30,519 nucleotides of DNA from an uncultured Peptococcaceae bacterium (GCA_958417755.1 CATZDY010000029.1:1-30519), one strand, 5' to 3'; positions 1-8,836 are shown, numbered from the stretch's first letter. Program-made: numbers and translations. The notes: generated from the sequence alone by a model not told the origin.

Positions 1-1103
1 ACATTGTTGTTGACACAATTGATGAGTAACCCTGCTTCTTGACAACCAGCCACCACATCTTTCCCTGGTATGCTTAATTCCATGCCCAACAACAGGCCTT
101 TGCCCCGCACTTGGACAATGAAATCCCATTTTTCTTGTAGCTTTTCCAGCTGTTCTTTGAGATAGGACCCCACGGATGCTGCATTTTCCACCACCCCATG
201 ATGCAATAACTGCTCCAGTACTGCTAATCCCGCCGCACTGGCCAAGGGATTTCCTCCAAAGGTAGAAGCATGATCCCCGGGCACAAAAGAGGGGGATACA
301 TTGGCCCGGCCTATCATGGCCCCAATGGGAAATCCGCCACCCAATGCTTTGGCCAACGTAAAGATATCCGGTTCCACTCCGTGGTGTTCATAGGCAAATA
401 ATTTTCCCGTGCGTCCTAAACCACATTGTACTTCATCAAAAATCAACAACAAGCCCAACTCATCGCATAAAGCCCTTACACCTTCCAGATATGCTTTATC
501 CGCAACATGAACGCCCCCTTCTCCTTGCACAGGTTCCAACATCACAGCACAGGTATGGGGGCCTATGGATTCACGCAAAGCGTTTATATCATTAAAGGGC
601 ACATAGCGAAAGCCCTGGGGCAAAGGTTCAAAACCTTGTTGGTACTTGCTCTGTCCTGTAGCTGTTATGGTGGCTAAGGTGCGGCCATGAAAAGAATGTA
701 AAGCTGTGATAATTTCATATTTCTCTTGCCCTAAGGTCAGTTTGGCATGTTTACGGGCTAATTTAATGGCTGCTTCATTGGCCTCCGCCCCACTATTGCA
801 AAAGAATACTTTGTCCCCGCAAGAATGTTCCACCAATAATTGGGCCAATTTCACCTGGGGTTCAATGTAATAAAGATTGGAAATATGCATCAATGTTTCT
901 GCTTGCTGACAAATGGCCTGGGTTACAGCTGGATGGCAATGGCCTAAAGCGCATACAGCCAAACCGCTGACAAAATCCCGATATTCCTTTCCCTCTGCAT
1001 CCCATAACCGGGATCCTTTTCCTTTGACCAAGGCCAAAGGAATTCTTCCGTAAGTACGCATAACATATTGATCACCCATGGCGATAATTTCTTGGGTATT
1101 CAT
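1..1103 (-). CDS. argD: Acetylornithine aminotransferase, C-terminus cut by window edge
   Basis: PLP-dependent class III aminotransferase. It converts N-acetylglutamate semialdehyde and glutamate to N-acetylornithine and 2-oxoglutarate, the fourth arginine-pathway step, in the cytosol. The reverse-strand reading gives MNTQEIIAMGDQYVMRTYGR, then the family blocks FCNSGAEANEAAIKLARK and SFHGRTLATITATGQ. The PLP site follows as IFDEVQCGLGRTGK and LAKALGGG, with K252 the expected Schiff-base lysine. About 367 codons are present of a usual ~395, so only the C-terminus is missing beyond position 1. The ATG at 1103 has a GGGGA ribosome site and overlaps the stop of the small upstream ORF (ATGA). It is the last visible gene of the argC-J-B-D cluster. 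Ornithine or succinylornithine aminotransferase activity is possible, but the arg context favours ArgD. Confidence 0.95.
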   Translation of the reverse strand, partial: MNTQEIIAMGDQYVMRTYGRIPLALVKGKGSRLWDAEGKEYRDFVSGLAVCALGHCHPAVTQAICQQAETLMHISNLYYIEPQVKLAQLLVEHSCGDKVFFCNSGAEANEAAIKLARKHAKLTLGQEKYEIITALHSFHGRTLATITATGQSKYQQGFEPLPQGFRYVPFNDINALRESIGPHTCAVMLEPVQGEGGVHVADKAYLEGVRALCDELGLLLIFDEVQCGLGRTGKLFAYEHHGVEPDIFTLAKALGGGFPIGAMIGRANVSPSFVPGDHASTFGGNPLASAAGLAVLEQLLHHGVVENAASVGSYLKEQLEKLQEKWDFIVQVRGKGLLLGMELSIPGKDVVAGCQEAGLLINCVNNN

Positions 1104-1249
1104 AGCAATTCCCCATTTCTTTCAAAATAAATATATGATTCGTACTGGCCTTTACACAGTACCTGACCGCAACAATCCAGTGCTTTTCGAAAGGACTTTT
1201 TGGGGACCTGACTTTTCTTTCGCCCCTTTGCCAGTATTTCTACAATCAC
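1100..1249 (-). CDS. Small unrecognised ORF between argB and argD (49 aa)
   Basis: An uninterrupted reading frame fills the argB-argD gap. It runs from GTG at 1249 (VIVEILAKGRKKSQVPKKSF...) to a TGA at 1100-1102 that overlaps the argD ATG as ATGA. The protein is basic in its first half (GRKKSQVPKKSFRK) and has three cysteines in the middle (DCCGQVLC), ending YFERNGELL. The frame is open for five more codons upstream into the argB stop region, so another start is possible. No strong ribosome site is seen, only CGGA about 6 nt before the GTG. I do not recognise the family. Coupling to argD and the absence of stops support a real gene. Its small size and poor ribosome site argue for caution; it could be a leader peptide coupling argD translation. 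Confidence 0.45.
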   Translation of the reverse strand: MIVEILAKGRKKSQVPKKSFRKALDCCGQVLCKGQYESYIYFERNGELL

Positions 1250-1250
1250 T

Positions 1251-2171
1251 TTAATCCGTGCTTTGCTTTGTATTGTTTACTTCCTGTTCCTTGACCACCA
1301 TGGTCCCTACCCCTTTGTCTGTGAATATCTCCAACAAAATTGCATGGGGCACCCGGCCATCCAAAATGTGTATGCTATGCACACCGCCCCGCAAAGCAGC
1401 CAAACAGCACTCCACCTTGGGAATCATCCCCCCGTCAATGATACCCTGTTCAATAAGCCCGGGCACTTCACTTTCTGTGATCACGGAAATCAATGATTCC
1501 TTATCATTTTTATCCCGCAGGATTCCTTCCACATCAGTTAAATTGATTAATTTATCCGCACCCAAAGCCTGGCATAAAGCCCCGGCAGCATCATCTGCAT
1601 TGATATTGTAACTTTCCCCGTCATGTCCAGCGGAAACAGGAGAAATCACGGGAATATATCCTTTGCGCAGCAAAGTATCCACAAGATCCGGGTTTACCTT
1701 GGTGATATCCCCCACAAATCCAATATCCACTGATTCCAAGGAACCATCTGGCTGTCTTACTTTGCCGTTCTTCTTCACAACTTGAAACAAATTGGCGTCC
1801 TTACCGGATAATCCCACAGCTCTGCCTCCGTATTGATTGAGCAAGGCCACAATGGCTTTGTTTACTTTGCCCACCAAAACCATTTCCGCAATTTCCATGG
1901 TCATCTCGTCCGTAACCCGCAAGCCCCCCACAAAACTGGATTGAATGCCCAAGCGTTTTAGCATATTGGTGATTTCCGGACCACCGCCATGGACAATCAC
2001 AGGCCGCATACCCACATATTTCATCAATACCACGTCAGTTAAAACCGCTTTTTTCAATTCCTCATTGATCATGGCATGCCCACCATATTTAATGACCACG
2101 GTTTTACCATAAAACTTTTTAATATAGGGAAGGGCTTCCACCAGAATAGAGGCCTTCTCCATTGGTGTCAT
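1251..2171 (-). CDS. argB: Acetylglutamate kinase
   Basis: Amino acid kinase family enzyme that phosphorylates N-acetylglutamate with ATP, the second committed arginine step and usually the target of arginine feedback in organisms with an ArgJ cycle. Visible family signatures are VVIKYGGHAM near the N-terminus (nucleotide-binding Lys-Gly-Gly), PVIVHGGGPEI, GLSGKDANL, the central YNINADDAAGALCQALGADK and the C-terminal GGMIPKVECCLAALRGGV. The open frame extends to 2255. The family N-terminus (MEKASILVEALPYIKKF) begins near the ATG at 2171, and an AAGGAG ribosome site lies 15 nt before it. A TTG at 2177 sits at a better 9-nt spacing and could be the true start. The protein is about 306 aa, normal for ArgB. 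It lies about 95 nt after argJ in the same operon. Confidence 0.95.
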   Translation of the reverse strand: MTPMEKASILVEALPYIKKFYGKTVVIKYGGHAMINEELKKAVLTDVVLMKYVGMRPVIVHGGGPEITNMLKRLGIQSSFVGGLRVTDEMTMEIAEMVLVGKVNKAIVALLNQYGGRAVGLSGKDANLFQVVKKNGKVRQPDGSLESVDIGFVGDITKVNPDLVDTLLRKGYIPVISPVSAGHDGESYNINADDAAGALCQALGADKLINLTDVEGILRDKNDKESLISVITESEVPGLIEQGIIDGGMIPKVECCLAALRGGVHSIHILDGRVPHAILLEIFTDKGVGTMVVKEQEVNNTKQSTD

Positions 2172-2266
2172 CACCAAGGATAACCACTCCTTTTCATTGT
2201 ACAACCTCATTGTAGAACCTTTACATTGATAGCATTTTCCATCCAAATAAACCAAAGGAATGTCCC

Positions 2267-3475
2267 TTAGGTGCGATATTCTCCATTGATTCTGACGTAT
2301 TCATAGGTCAAATCACAACCCCAAGCTGTGGCATGCTCTGTACCTCCATGGAGATTCAACAATATTTTCACTGTATCCTGGGATAATATTTCCAAAGCCC
2401 TTTCTTCATGAAAAGCCAAGGCCGTACCCTGTTGGGCCACTTGTTCATCGCCAATATAAATATCAATCACATCAGGATTAAATTGAGCCCCAGAATAACC
2501 CGCAGCGCACAAAACCCGTCCCCAATTGGCATCCCGACCAAATATGGCAGCTTTTAGCAAGGTAGAGGAAACCACTGATTTGGCTACCAACCTGGCATCT
2601 TTCAAAGTAGCGGCATTCACCACCTCTACTTCAATCAATTTGGTGGCCCCCTCTCCATCCGCAGCCACTGCTTTGGCCAACCAAATGCATACCTGGGTGA
2701 TGGCTTGCTGGAATACATCCGCCCCTGGGGTGGCCTTCTGTAACACAACATTACCAGCCATCCCATTGGCAAAAGCCAATACCATGTCATTGGTGCTGGT
2801 ATCTCCATCCACACTGATCATGTTAAAAGTTTGCTCCACTGCTTGCCGTAAACAATCCTGCAAAAACTGCTTTTCCACCGCCGCATCAGTGGTAATAAAG
2901 GAAAGCATGGTGGCCATATTGGGATGAATCATCCCTGAACCCTTGGCCATGCCTCCTATGGTAATCACCGCATCTCCCAAGGAAAAAGAAAGGGCATATT
3001 GTTTAGGCTTTGTATCTGTGGTCATAATGGCCTCTGCTGCTGCATCTCCCCCCTGGGGGTTCAGATGCTTGACAGCCTTTTCTATGCCAGGAAGAATTTT
3101 TTCCATGGGCAAAGGCTGCCCAATCACGCCAGTGGAAGCCACCAACACAGATTCTGCTGGTAAATCCAACCCTTGGGCTGCCTTTTCAGCCATGGCCAAA
3201 GCATCCTTCATACCCTGGGGTCCGTTACAAACATTGGCATTGCCGCTATTCACCACCAAAGCCCGGGCTGTTCCCTGGGCCACTCTTTTTTGGGTCAGCA
3301 ACAAAGGCGGCGCTTTGACCTGATTGGTGGTATAGACCCCGGCTGTTTGGGCCTCTTCTTGGGAAAACAACAAAGCCACATCTTTTTTATGTTTTGTTTT
3401 AATGTCCGCTTCCACTCCGGAAGCCCAGAAGCCCTTGGGCGCTGTAATGCCATTGGGCACAATTTGAAATTCCAT
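2267..3475 (-). CDS. argJ: Bifunctional glutamate N-acetyltransferase / ornithine acetyltransferase
   Basis: ArgJ recycles the acetyl group from N-acetylornithine to glutamate and in many bacteria also makes N-acetylglutamate from acetyl-CoA. The sequence shows the family start (PNGITAPKGFWASGVEADIK), the LVVNSGNANVCNG block and the self-cleavage site KGSGMIHPNMATML. There the precursor is expected to split between A188 and T189, T189 becoming the catalytic nucleophile of the beta chain. NWGRVLCAAGYSG and a YTTDLTYEYV-like end (CDLTYEYVRINGEY) are also present. The open frame reaches a GTG at 3487 that overlaps the GAGGAG ribosome site. The ATG at 3475 is 11 nt downstream of it and is the better start, giving 402 aa. 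Presence of ArgJ implies the cyclic acetyl pathway, so no separate argE would be needed. Confidence 0.95.
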   Translation of the reverse strand: MEFQIVPNGITAPKGFWASGVEADIKTKHKKDVALLFSQEEAQTAGVYTTNQVKAPPLLLTQKRVAQGTARALVVNSGNANVCNGPQGMKDALAMAEKAAQGLDLPAESVLVASTGVIGQPLPMEKILPGIEKAVKHLNPQGGDAAAEAIMTTDTKPKQYALSFSLGDAVITIGGMAKGSGMIHPNMATMLSFITTDAAVEKQFLQDCLRQAVEQTFNMISVDGDTSTNDMVLAFANGMAGNVVLQKATPGADVFQQAITQVCIWLAKAVAADGEGATKLIEVEVVNAATLKDARLVAKSVVSSTLLKAAIFGRDANWGRVLCAAGYSGAQFNPDVIDIYIGDEQVAQQGTALAFHEERALEILSQDTVKILLNLHGGTEHATAWGCDLTYEYVRINGEYRT

Positions 3476-3597
3476 GCAATTTTTCACTCCTCAAAACACA
3501 CTGACTACTCTTGATGTATACATGTACTCTATTGTTCCATCTTCAAAGCATTGGTAGCTTCTTGAAGATGAGTTGTTTTTGATATTTCAAATAAAAT

Positions 3598-4638
3598 TTA
3601 AGGATACATACCCGGCATAGTAAGCCCAGTATTTTCCGGGAAATCAAACAACAAATTCATATTTTGCACAGCCTGACCGGCAGCCCCTTTGATTAAGTTA
3701 TCAATCACTGAAAGGACAATCACCCGGCCAGTACGTTGGTCCAATACCGGAGATATATGACAGTAGTTGGAACCAGCTACCCCTTTGGTGGTGGGCAGCA
3801 TTCCCTGGGGCAACACTTGCACGAATGCTTCTTCTTGGTAGAATTCCTGATACAAATGCATCAACTCTGCCTGGTTCATGGTAGTGCGCAAACCAATGTA
3901 ACAAGTGCTTAAAATCCCCCGGGTCATGGGTGTGAGATGGGGGGTAAAAGAGATACATACCTTTTCCCCGCTCAAACGACTTAACGCTTGCTCAATTTCC
4001 GGCGTATGCCGATGGGTGGCTACCCCATAAGCTTTGATGCTGTCATTGATTTCACAATAATGGGTATTCAAAGAAAGCCCTCTACCTGCTCCAGAAACCC
4101 CGGATTTGGCATCAATGACAATGGTATTTAAATCCGCCAATTGTTGTTGCAATAAAGGTGCTAATCCCAAAATGGCACTGGTGGGATAACAACCGGGATT
4201 GGCTACAATCCGTGCCCCTTTAATTTCCTCCCGGAATAATTCCGGTAACCCATAGATTGCTTCTGGCAAGAAATCCCTGGCCGTATGCTCCACTTGATAC
4301 CATTGCTCATAAATATCCACTTGCCTAAAACGAAAATCCGCGCCCAGATCAATCAGTTTCTTTCCCTTTTGCACCACTTCCTGGGCCACGGGCATGGCAT
4401 GCCCGTGGGGCAAAGCAGTAAAGATCACATCACATTGGGCAGCCAAATGGGGTACATCAATTTCCTCACATACCAAATGAATATGGTTGTACAAATGAGG
4501 ATACACTTCCCAAAAGGGTTTTCCTGCATGACTCCTGGTGGCCAAAACCTTTAATTCCACTTGGCCATGTTGGGACAAAAGGCGAACCAGCTCTGCCCCT
4601 GCATATCCCGTGGCCCCGATGACACCGACTTGGATCAA
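3598..4638 (-). CDS. argC: N-acetyl-gamma-glutamyl-phosphate reductase
   Basis: NADPH-dependent reductase making N-acetylglutamate semialdehyde, the third arginine step. An N-terminal Rossmann motif is clear (VGVIGATGYAGAELVRLL). The catalytic cysteine sits in VANPGCYPTSAILGLAPLL (C150), followed by SGVSGAGRG and the ATHRHTPEIEQ segment that supplies the active-site histidine. Length is 346 aa, as usual for ArgC. The start codon is TTG at 4638, supported by a GGTAGGGG ribosome site a few bases upstream and by the family N-terminus. It is the first gene of the leftward operon, with about 120 nt between its stop and the argJ start. The promoter and an ArgR-like palindrome are 130-160 nt upstream. 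Confidence 0.95.
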   Translation of the reverse strand: MIQVGVIGATGYAGAELVRLLSQHGQVELKVLATRSHAGKPFWEVYPHLYNHIHLVCEEIDVPHLAAQCDVIFTALPHGHAMPVAQEVVQKGKKLIDLGADFRFRQVDIYEQWYQVEHTARDFLPEAIYGLPELFREEIKGARIVANPGCYPTSAILGLAPLLQQQLADLNTIVIDAKSGVSGAGRGLSLNTHYCEINDSIKAYGVATHRHTPEIEQALSRLSGEKVCISFTPHLTPMTRGILSTCYIGLRTTMNQAELMHLYQEFYQEEAFVQVLPQGMLPTTKGVAGSNYCHISPVLDQRTGRVIVLSVIDNLIKGAAGQAVQNMNLLFDFPENTGLTMPGMYP

Positions 4639-4768
4639 TGTTCTTTCCCCTACCTTCCATTTATCAAAGCCCTTAGCTTTAGAGAATGAATGATTTATCT
4701 CAATTTTTTCAAAATCAAGTTTCCTACCTATTCGTGAACCATTTCAATCCAGGGGATAACATTTAATA

Positions 4769-4797
4769 ATTATACAAATAAATGCATAACAATACAA
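4769..4797 (-). promoter_or_regulatory. Sigma-A-like promoter of the arg operon
   Basis: Read on the minus strand: TTGTAT (4792-4797), a 17-nt spacer, then a perfect TATAAT (4769-4774). Transcription would begin near 4762, leaving a leader of about 120 nt before the argC TTG. Confidence 0.6.
4771..4788 (-). promoter_or_regulatory. Candidate ArgR (ARG box) operator
   Basis: Minus strand TATGCATTTATTTGTATA. Against the known ARG-box pattern wnTGAATwwwwATTCAnw it keeps the TG.AT left half and the T..A right half, matching 10 of the 14 informative positions. It lies inside the promoter spacer and -10 element, so bound ArgR would block RNA polymerase. Only one box is seen, and the right half is weak. 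Site identity is inferred. Confidence 0.4.
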
Positions 4798-5014
4798 TCA
4801 TAAAAATGCTTGGCTCCCCATTTATTTCTAATCATTTGCTTGGACAGATACAATTTTTATCGATTGCTACTTTTAAAAACCACTCTTATATATTTTTTAC
4901 TGCCCTTTGTCTTCAAAACAATTCTTAATAATTTTATAGCAAAGCTGTATTTTTCTATCATATTGCTTTCTTAGGCTTTTATGGTTTTATTTTTGTCCCC
5001 AGCCCATTTATACA

Positions 5015-5043
5015 TTGACAATCTGGATCATACTACATATTGT
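5015..5043 (+). promoter_or_regulatory. Candidate ftsH promoter
   Basis: A perfect TTGACA (5015-5020) is followed after 17 nt by TATTGT (5038-5043, 4/6 to TATAAT), about 100 nt before the ftsH ATG. A second TTGACA at 5063-5068 has no good -10 partner. Confidence 0.4.
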
Positions 5044-5144
5044 AATAGAATATACAAATTTTTTGACATAAAAAGCATATTCCTTAAGCTTTGGTAGGAA
5101 TTTTCTCATTGAATCTGTTTATTTTACCAGAAGGAGGTCAAGAG

Positions 5145-6953
5145 ATGGAAGAACAAAAAACGCCTAAAAAGCCGCTCATTTATTATTATGTCATAGCGCT
5201 AGGGGTGCTCTTGTTGTTAAACACTTTGGTTTTGCCTTTATTTCAAACCAAGGTTTCTAATGTCAATTACAGTGAGTTCTTAACAGATGTGGAAAAAGGT
5301 GCAGTCAAAACAGTGGAAGTCCAGGATACCAAAATCAGCTATACCAAAACTGATAAAAACGGCAAGGAAAGTATTTTTATTACTGAAGCAATGAATGATC
5401 CTGATTTGGTCAATCGCTTACAAACCGCTGGGATAAGCTTTTCCAAAGTGCCCAATAATCCCTTATGGGGGTTTGTTCTTAGCTGGATTTTGCCTCTGAT
5501 TCTTTTCATTGGCTTAGGTCAATTATTGCTTTACTCCATGCAAAAAAGAATGGGAGGCAGCAATTTTATGAGTTTTGGGAAAAGCAATGCCAAGGTTTAT
5601 GTGGCTTCTCAAACAGGCAAAACCTTTGCTGATGTGGCAGGACAAGACGAGGCCAAGGAAGCTTTGACAGAAATCGTAGATTTCCTTCATCATCCGGAAA
5701 AATACGGCTCCATTGGCGCCATTATGCCCAAAGGGGCCCTACTGGTGGGCCCCCCGGGCACAGGAAAAACCCTGTTGGCCCAAGCAGTGGCTGGAGAAGC
5801 TAAGGTTCCTTTTTTCTCCATGTCTGGTTCTGAATTTGTGGAAATGTTTGTGGGTATGGGAGCCGCCAAAGTACGGGATTTATTTAAACAAGCCCAGGAT
5901 AAGGCTCCTTGTATTATTTTTATTGATGAAATTGATACCATTGGTAAAAAACGTGATGGCCTTGGATTCGGCAGCAATGACGAAAGGGAGCAAACCCTAA
6001 ATCAATTGCTTACTGAAATGGATGGGTTTGACGGCAAAGAAGGAGTGGTGATTTTAGCTGCCACCAACCGCCCGGAAACCCTGGACCAAGCTTTGCTGAG
6101 ACCAGGCCGCTTTGACCGGCGCATTCCAGTGGAATTACCTGATTTGGGAGGCCGGGAAGCCATTTTAAGGGTACATGCTAAAAAAATCAAATTGGATCCA
6201 GAGGTAGATTTTCATGTCATCGCCCAGGCCACCTCTGGCGCTTCTGGAGCAGATCTGGCCAATATCATCAATGAAGCTGCTTTACGGGCCATCAAATGTG
6301 GCCGTCAAGTGGTTAACCAGGGGGATTTAGAGGAATCCGTGGAAGTTGTCATTGCTGGATACCAGCGCAAAAATGCTGTTATTTCACCCAAAGAAAAGAA
6401 AATCGTATCTTACCATGAAATCGGACATGCCTTGGTAGCTGCCAAACAAACCGATTCCGCCCCTGTGCATAAAATTACCATCATACCCCGAACCTCAGGG
6501 GCTTTGGGGTATACCATGCAAGTGGATGAAGAGGAAACCCTTTTATTATCCAAAGAAGAGGCTTTTAATAAAATCGTTACCTTGACCGGCGGCCGGGCAG
6601 CGGAAGAACTAATTTTTCACACCTTCACTTCCGGGGCCTCCAATGATATTGAGCAAGCCACCAGACTGGCCAGAGCCATGGTAACACGCCTGGGTATGAG
6701 CGAAAATTTTGATATGATGGCCTTAGAAACAGTCACCAATCAATATTTAGGTGGGGATACCACATTAATCTGTTCCCCGGATACTGCGGCTAAAATTGAT
6801 GCTGAAGTATTGGAAATCATTAAAAGCGCCCACCAAAAGGCCAAAGATATTTTACAAAATAACCAAGATAAGCTTCATATCTTAGCGCAACATTTATTGG
6901 AAAAGGAAACCATCACTGGAGAGGAATTTATGCAACTTCTGAAAGAAGAATAA
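5145..6953 (+). CDS. ftsH: ATP-dependent zinc metalloprotease FtsH
   Basis: Membrane-anchored AAA+ protease that degrades misfolded membrane proteins and short-lived regulators. There are two N-terminal membrane segments (about residues 10-32 and 107-128) flanking a small extracytoplasmic domain. The AAA module follows, with Walker A GPPGTGKT (202-209), Walker B IIFIDEID (257-264) and a second-region-of-homology block ATNRPETLDQALLRPGRFDRR. The zinc protease motif is HEIGH (424-428) rather than the common HEAGH, but both His and the Glu are intact. The third-ligand region TSGASNDIEQATRLARAMV is present. The frame is open from 5091, but the ATG at 5145 follows AAGGAGG at ideal spacing, giving 602 aa, slightly short because it lacks a long C-terminal tail. 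It stands alone, divergent from the arg operon. Confidence 0.93.
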   Translation: MEEQKTPKKPLIYYYVIALGVLLLLNTLVLPLFQTKVSNVNYSEFLTDVEKGAVKTVEVQDTKISYTKTDKNGKESIFITEAMNDPDLVNRLQTAGISFSKVPNNPLWGFVLSWILPLILFIGLGQLLLYSMQKRMGGSNFMSFGKSNAKVYVASQTGKTFADVAGQDEAKEALTEIVDFLHHPEKYGSIGAIMPKGALLVGPPGTGKTLLAQAVAGEAKVPFFSMSGSEFVEMFVGMGAAKVRDLFKQAQDKAPCIIFIDEIDTIGKKRDGLGFGSNDEREQTLNQLLTEMDGFDGKEGVVILAATNRPETLDQALLRPGRFDRRIPVELPDLGGREAILRVHAKKIKLDPEVDFHVIAQATSGASGADLANIINEAALRAIKCGRQVVNQGDLEESVEVVIAGYQRKNAVISPKEKKIVSYHEIGHALVAAKQTDSAPVHKITIIPRTSGALGYTMQVDEEETLLLSKEEAFNKIVTLTGGRAAEELIFHTFTSGASNDIEQATRLARAMVTRLGMSENFDMMALETVTNQYLGGDTTLICSPDTAAKIDAEVLEIIKSAHQKAKDILQNNQDKLHILAQHLLEKETITGEEFMQLLKEE

Positions 6954-7350
6954 TCTTTTTTCTAAAAGCATTCGAAAAAGATTAGAATTCAAAGAGGAAA
7001 CTTGTTTCAAAAATATAATCCAAGAACTGAATAGGCTTTTTTAGATGATATTTTAAAAAGCTTTATCATCCTAGCCTCCCCCTGAAGACAAAATGGCTTT
7101 CTGGGAAACCAATACACCATGAAACAAATAATAGGCCTAATAGCCAGGTAAGTTTATTTTCTTAGTTTTATATGTTATATATTTTGCCTATTTCTTTGGT
7201 TATGATTGATTTTGATTAAGAGCGGCTTCCCCTTTTGATAAAGGGGGAAGCTTCTTCTATTGCCTGGTTCGTACTGATTGTTTTTGTATCATTGGCCTTT
7301 CCTAGTTCCAACGCATTCCGTATCGCAATGACAAGCAAGGAGATGTTTCT
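6954..7350. other. Intergenic region between ftsH and the MATE gene
   Basis: 397 nt without a supported gene. Just after the ftsH stop is an A/T-only 10-bp stem (6951-6960 with 6975-6984) lacking a T tract. A pair of 7-mers, GATGATA and TATCATC, lies around 7040-7070. The main structured element is the hairpin at 7225-7251. Confidence 0.6.
7225..7251 (+). terminator. Hairpin upstream of the MATE gene (terminator or attenuator)
   Basis: GCTTCCCCTTT (7225-7235) pairs with AAAGGGG(G)AAGC (7240-7251), with one bulged G and a 4-nt loop, followed by the pyrimidine-rich CTTCTTCTATT. It could end ftsH transcription or attenuate the MATE transcript. The T tract is imperfect. Confidence 0.4.
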
Positions 7351-8748
7351 TTGTATAAAAAACAAAGCCAGCCAAAAGGCAATGATTTGGGAAAAGACAG
7401 GGTGGGACATTTGTTGTTTAAACTGGCCCTACCTGCCATTGTTGCCCAATTGGTGAATATGCTTTACAACATTGTAGACCGCATGTTCATTGGTCATATA
7501 CCGGGAATCGGGGCCACAGCTTTAACAGGTGTGGGAGTCACTTTTCCCATTATTATGTTTATTTTTGCTTTTAGTGATTTGATTGGCAGCGGAGGCGCTC
7601 CCCAAGCTTCCATTCAAATGGGACGCAAAAATAATAAAGCTGCTGAAAACATTTTGGGCAACTGTTTGGCCAGTTTATTGGTAGTTTCCATTGTGCTTAC
7701 TATTTTCTTTTTAGCCTTTTTAAAACCCCTCCTGTTATTATTTGGCGCCAGTACTGAAACCCTGCCCTATGCCAGCGCCTATTTACAGATTTATCTTTGC
7801 GGCACAATCTTTGTCCTCATCAGCAGCGGGTTAAATAGTTTTATCACAGCCCAAGGATTTGCCAGAATCAGTATGTTTACAGTCATCCTAGGGGCTACCT
7901 TGAATATTATCCTGGATCCGCTTTTTATCTTTGGCTTTCACCTAGGGGTACAAGGAGCAGCTTTGGCCACTGTGATTGCTCAAGCTATCTCTTCCCTATG
8001 GGTTCTGCGTTTTTTATTGGGCCAAACCAGCAAATGGAGGATCAGAAAACAATATTTTAAATTACAAAGTTCTGTGTTATGGCCTGTTTTGGCCTTGGGC
8101 ATATCCCCTTTTATTATGAAGAGTACTGAAAGCTTGTTAAACATTGCCTTTAATATTTCTTTACAACATTATGGCGGAGATATAGCTGTGGGCTCTATGA
8201 CAATTTTGTTTAGCATCATGCAAATGCTGTTTCTACCTTTAGTGGGCTTAACCCAAGGCTCTCAGCCCATTGTGGGCTTTAATTATGGAGCCCAAAACTA
8301 TACCCGGGTCAAACAGGCCTTTCGCTTGCTGCTCATTTCTTGCCTGGTCTTTTCCTGTGGTTATTGGTTGATTTTAATGCTTTTCCCTAAACCATTTATT
8401 TCTTTATTCAACAATGACCCCACCTTAGTCAGCACCACTGTATGGGCCTTACGGATTTATTTGGCAACTGCCTTTATTTTAGGCATACAAACTGCTTGCC
8501 AACAAACCTTTGTGGCCCTGGGACAAGCAAAAATATCTCTTTTTCTGGCTTTGCTGAGAAAAATCATTTTGCTCATCCCTCTGATTTATGTATTGCCCTT
8601 CTTTTTCACGGACAAAGTATTTGCCGTATTTTTGGCTGAACCTGTGGCAGATATGCTGGCTGCTGCCACTACTTTTCTATGTTTCTTTTTGGTATCGAAA
8701 AAATTATTCCGTGAGAACCAACAGGAAAAAAGGCTGCACCCATCATAA
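7351..8748 (+). CDS. MATE family multidrug/cation efflux protein
   Basis: Integral membrane antiporter of the MATE (NorM/DinF) family that expels drugs or metabolites using a Na+ or H+ gradient. The 465-aa protein shows about twelve hydrophobic segments in two repeats. The family N-terminus GHLLFKLALPAIVAQLVNMLYNIVDRMFIG includes the typical P.I...L....Y...D..F(I/V)G pattern. The mid-repeat ...GLTQGSQPIVGFNYGAQNY is also typical of the family. The start is TTG at 7351, supported by AAGGAG at 7337-7342 with 8-nt spacing. Substrate cannot be told from sequence. It is followed after about 120 nt by a second transporter, then pabABC, all rightward. Confidence 0.88.
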   Translation: MYKKQSQPKGNDLGKDRVGHLLFKLALPAIVAQLVNMLYNIVDRMFIGHIPGIGATALTGVGVTFPIIMFIFAFSDLIGSGGAPQASIQMGRKNNKAAENILGNCLASLLVVSIVLTIFFLAFLKPLLLLFGASTETLPYASAYLQIYLCGTIFVLISSGLNSFITAQGFARISMFTVILGATLNIILDPLFIFGFHLGVQGAALATVIAQAISSLWVLRFLLGQTSKWRIRKQYFKLQSSVLWPVLALGISPFIMKSTESLLNIAFNISLQHYGGDIAVGSMTILFSIMQMLFLPLVGLTQGSQPIVGFNYGAQNYTRVKQAFRLLLISCLVFSCGYWLILMLFPKPFISLFNNDPTLVSTTVWALRIYLATAFILGIQTACQQTFVALGQAKISLFLALLRKIILLIPLIYVLPFFFTDKVFAVFLAEPVADMLAAATTFLCFFLVSKKLFRENQQEKRLHPS

Positions 8749-8810
8749 GTTTACCAAAGACCGTAAAAACATGCCTTGTTTTTCTCAAAGCAATAAAAAT
8801 CATTGGTTTG

Positions 8811-8836
8811 CATTGTATGGAAGAACGCATACAATG
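8811..8836. other. Perfect 9-bp hairpin upstream of the MFS gene
   Basis: CATTGTATG (8811-8819) and CATACAATG (8828-8836) form a perfect inverted repeat with an 8-nt loop, 34 nt before the MFS start codon. There is no T tract, so it is not a classic terminator. An operator or an mRNA hairpin is possible. Confidence 0.35.

Larger units (their letters stand above)
4639..5144. other. Divergent intergenic region between argC and ftsH
   Basis: A 506-nt AT-rich spacer with no supported gene. It holds the leftward argC promoter with an overlapping palindrome (4769-4797) and a weaker rightward promoter candidate for ftsH (5015-5043). The stretch 4800-5010 is AT-rich and shows no other structure that I could support. 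Confidence 0.7.

Noticed and set aside
5091..5144. Longer FtsH start giving 18 extra residues.
   Set aside because: The AAGGAGG site lies inside this extension and points to the ATG at 5145.
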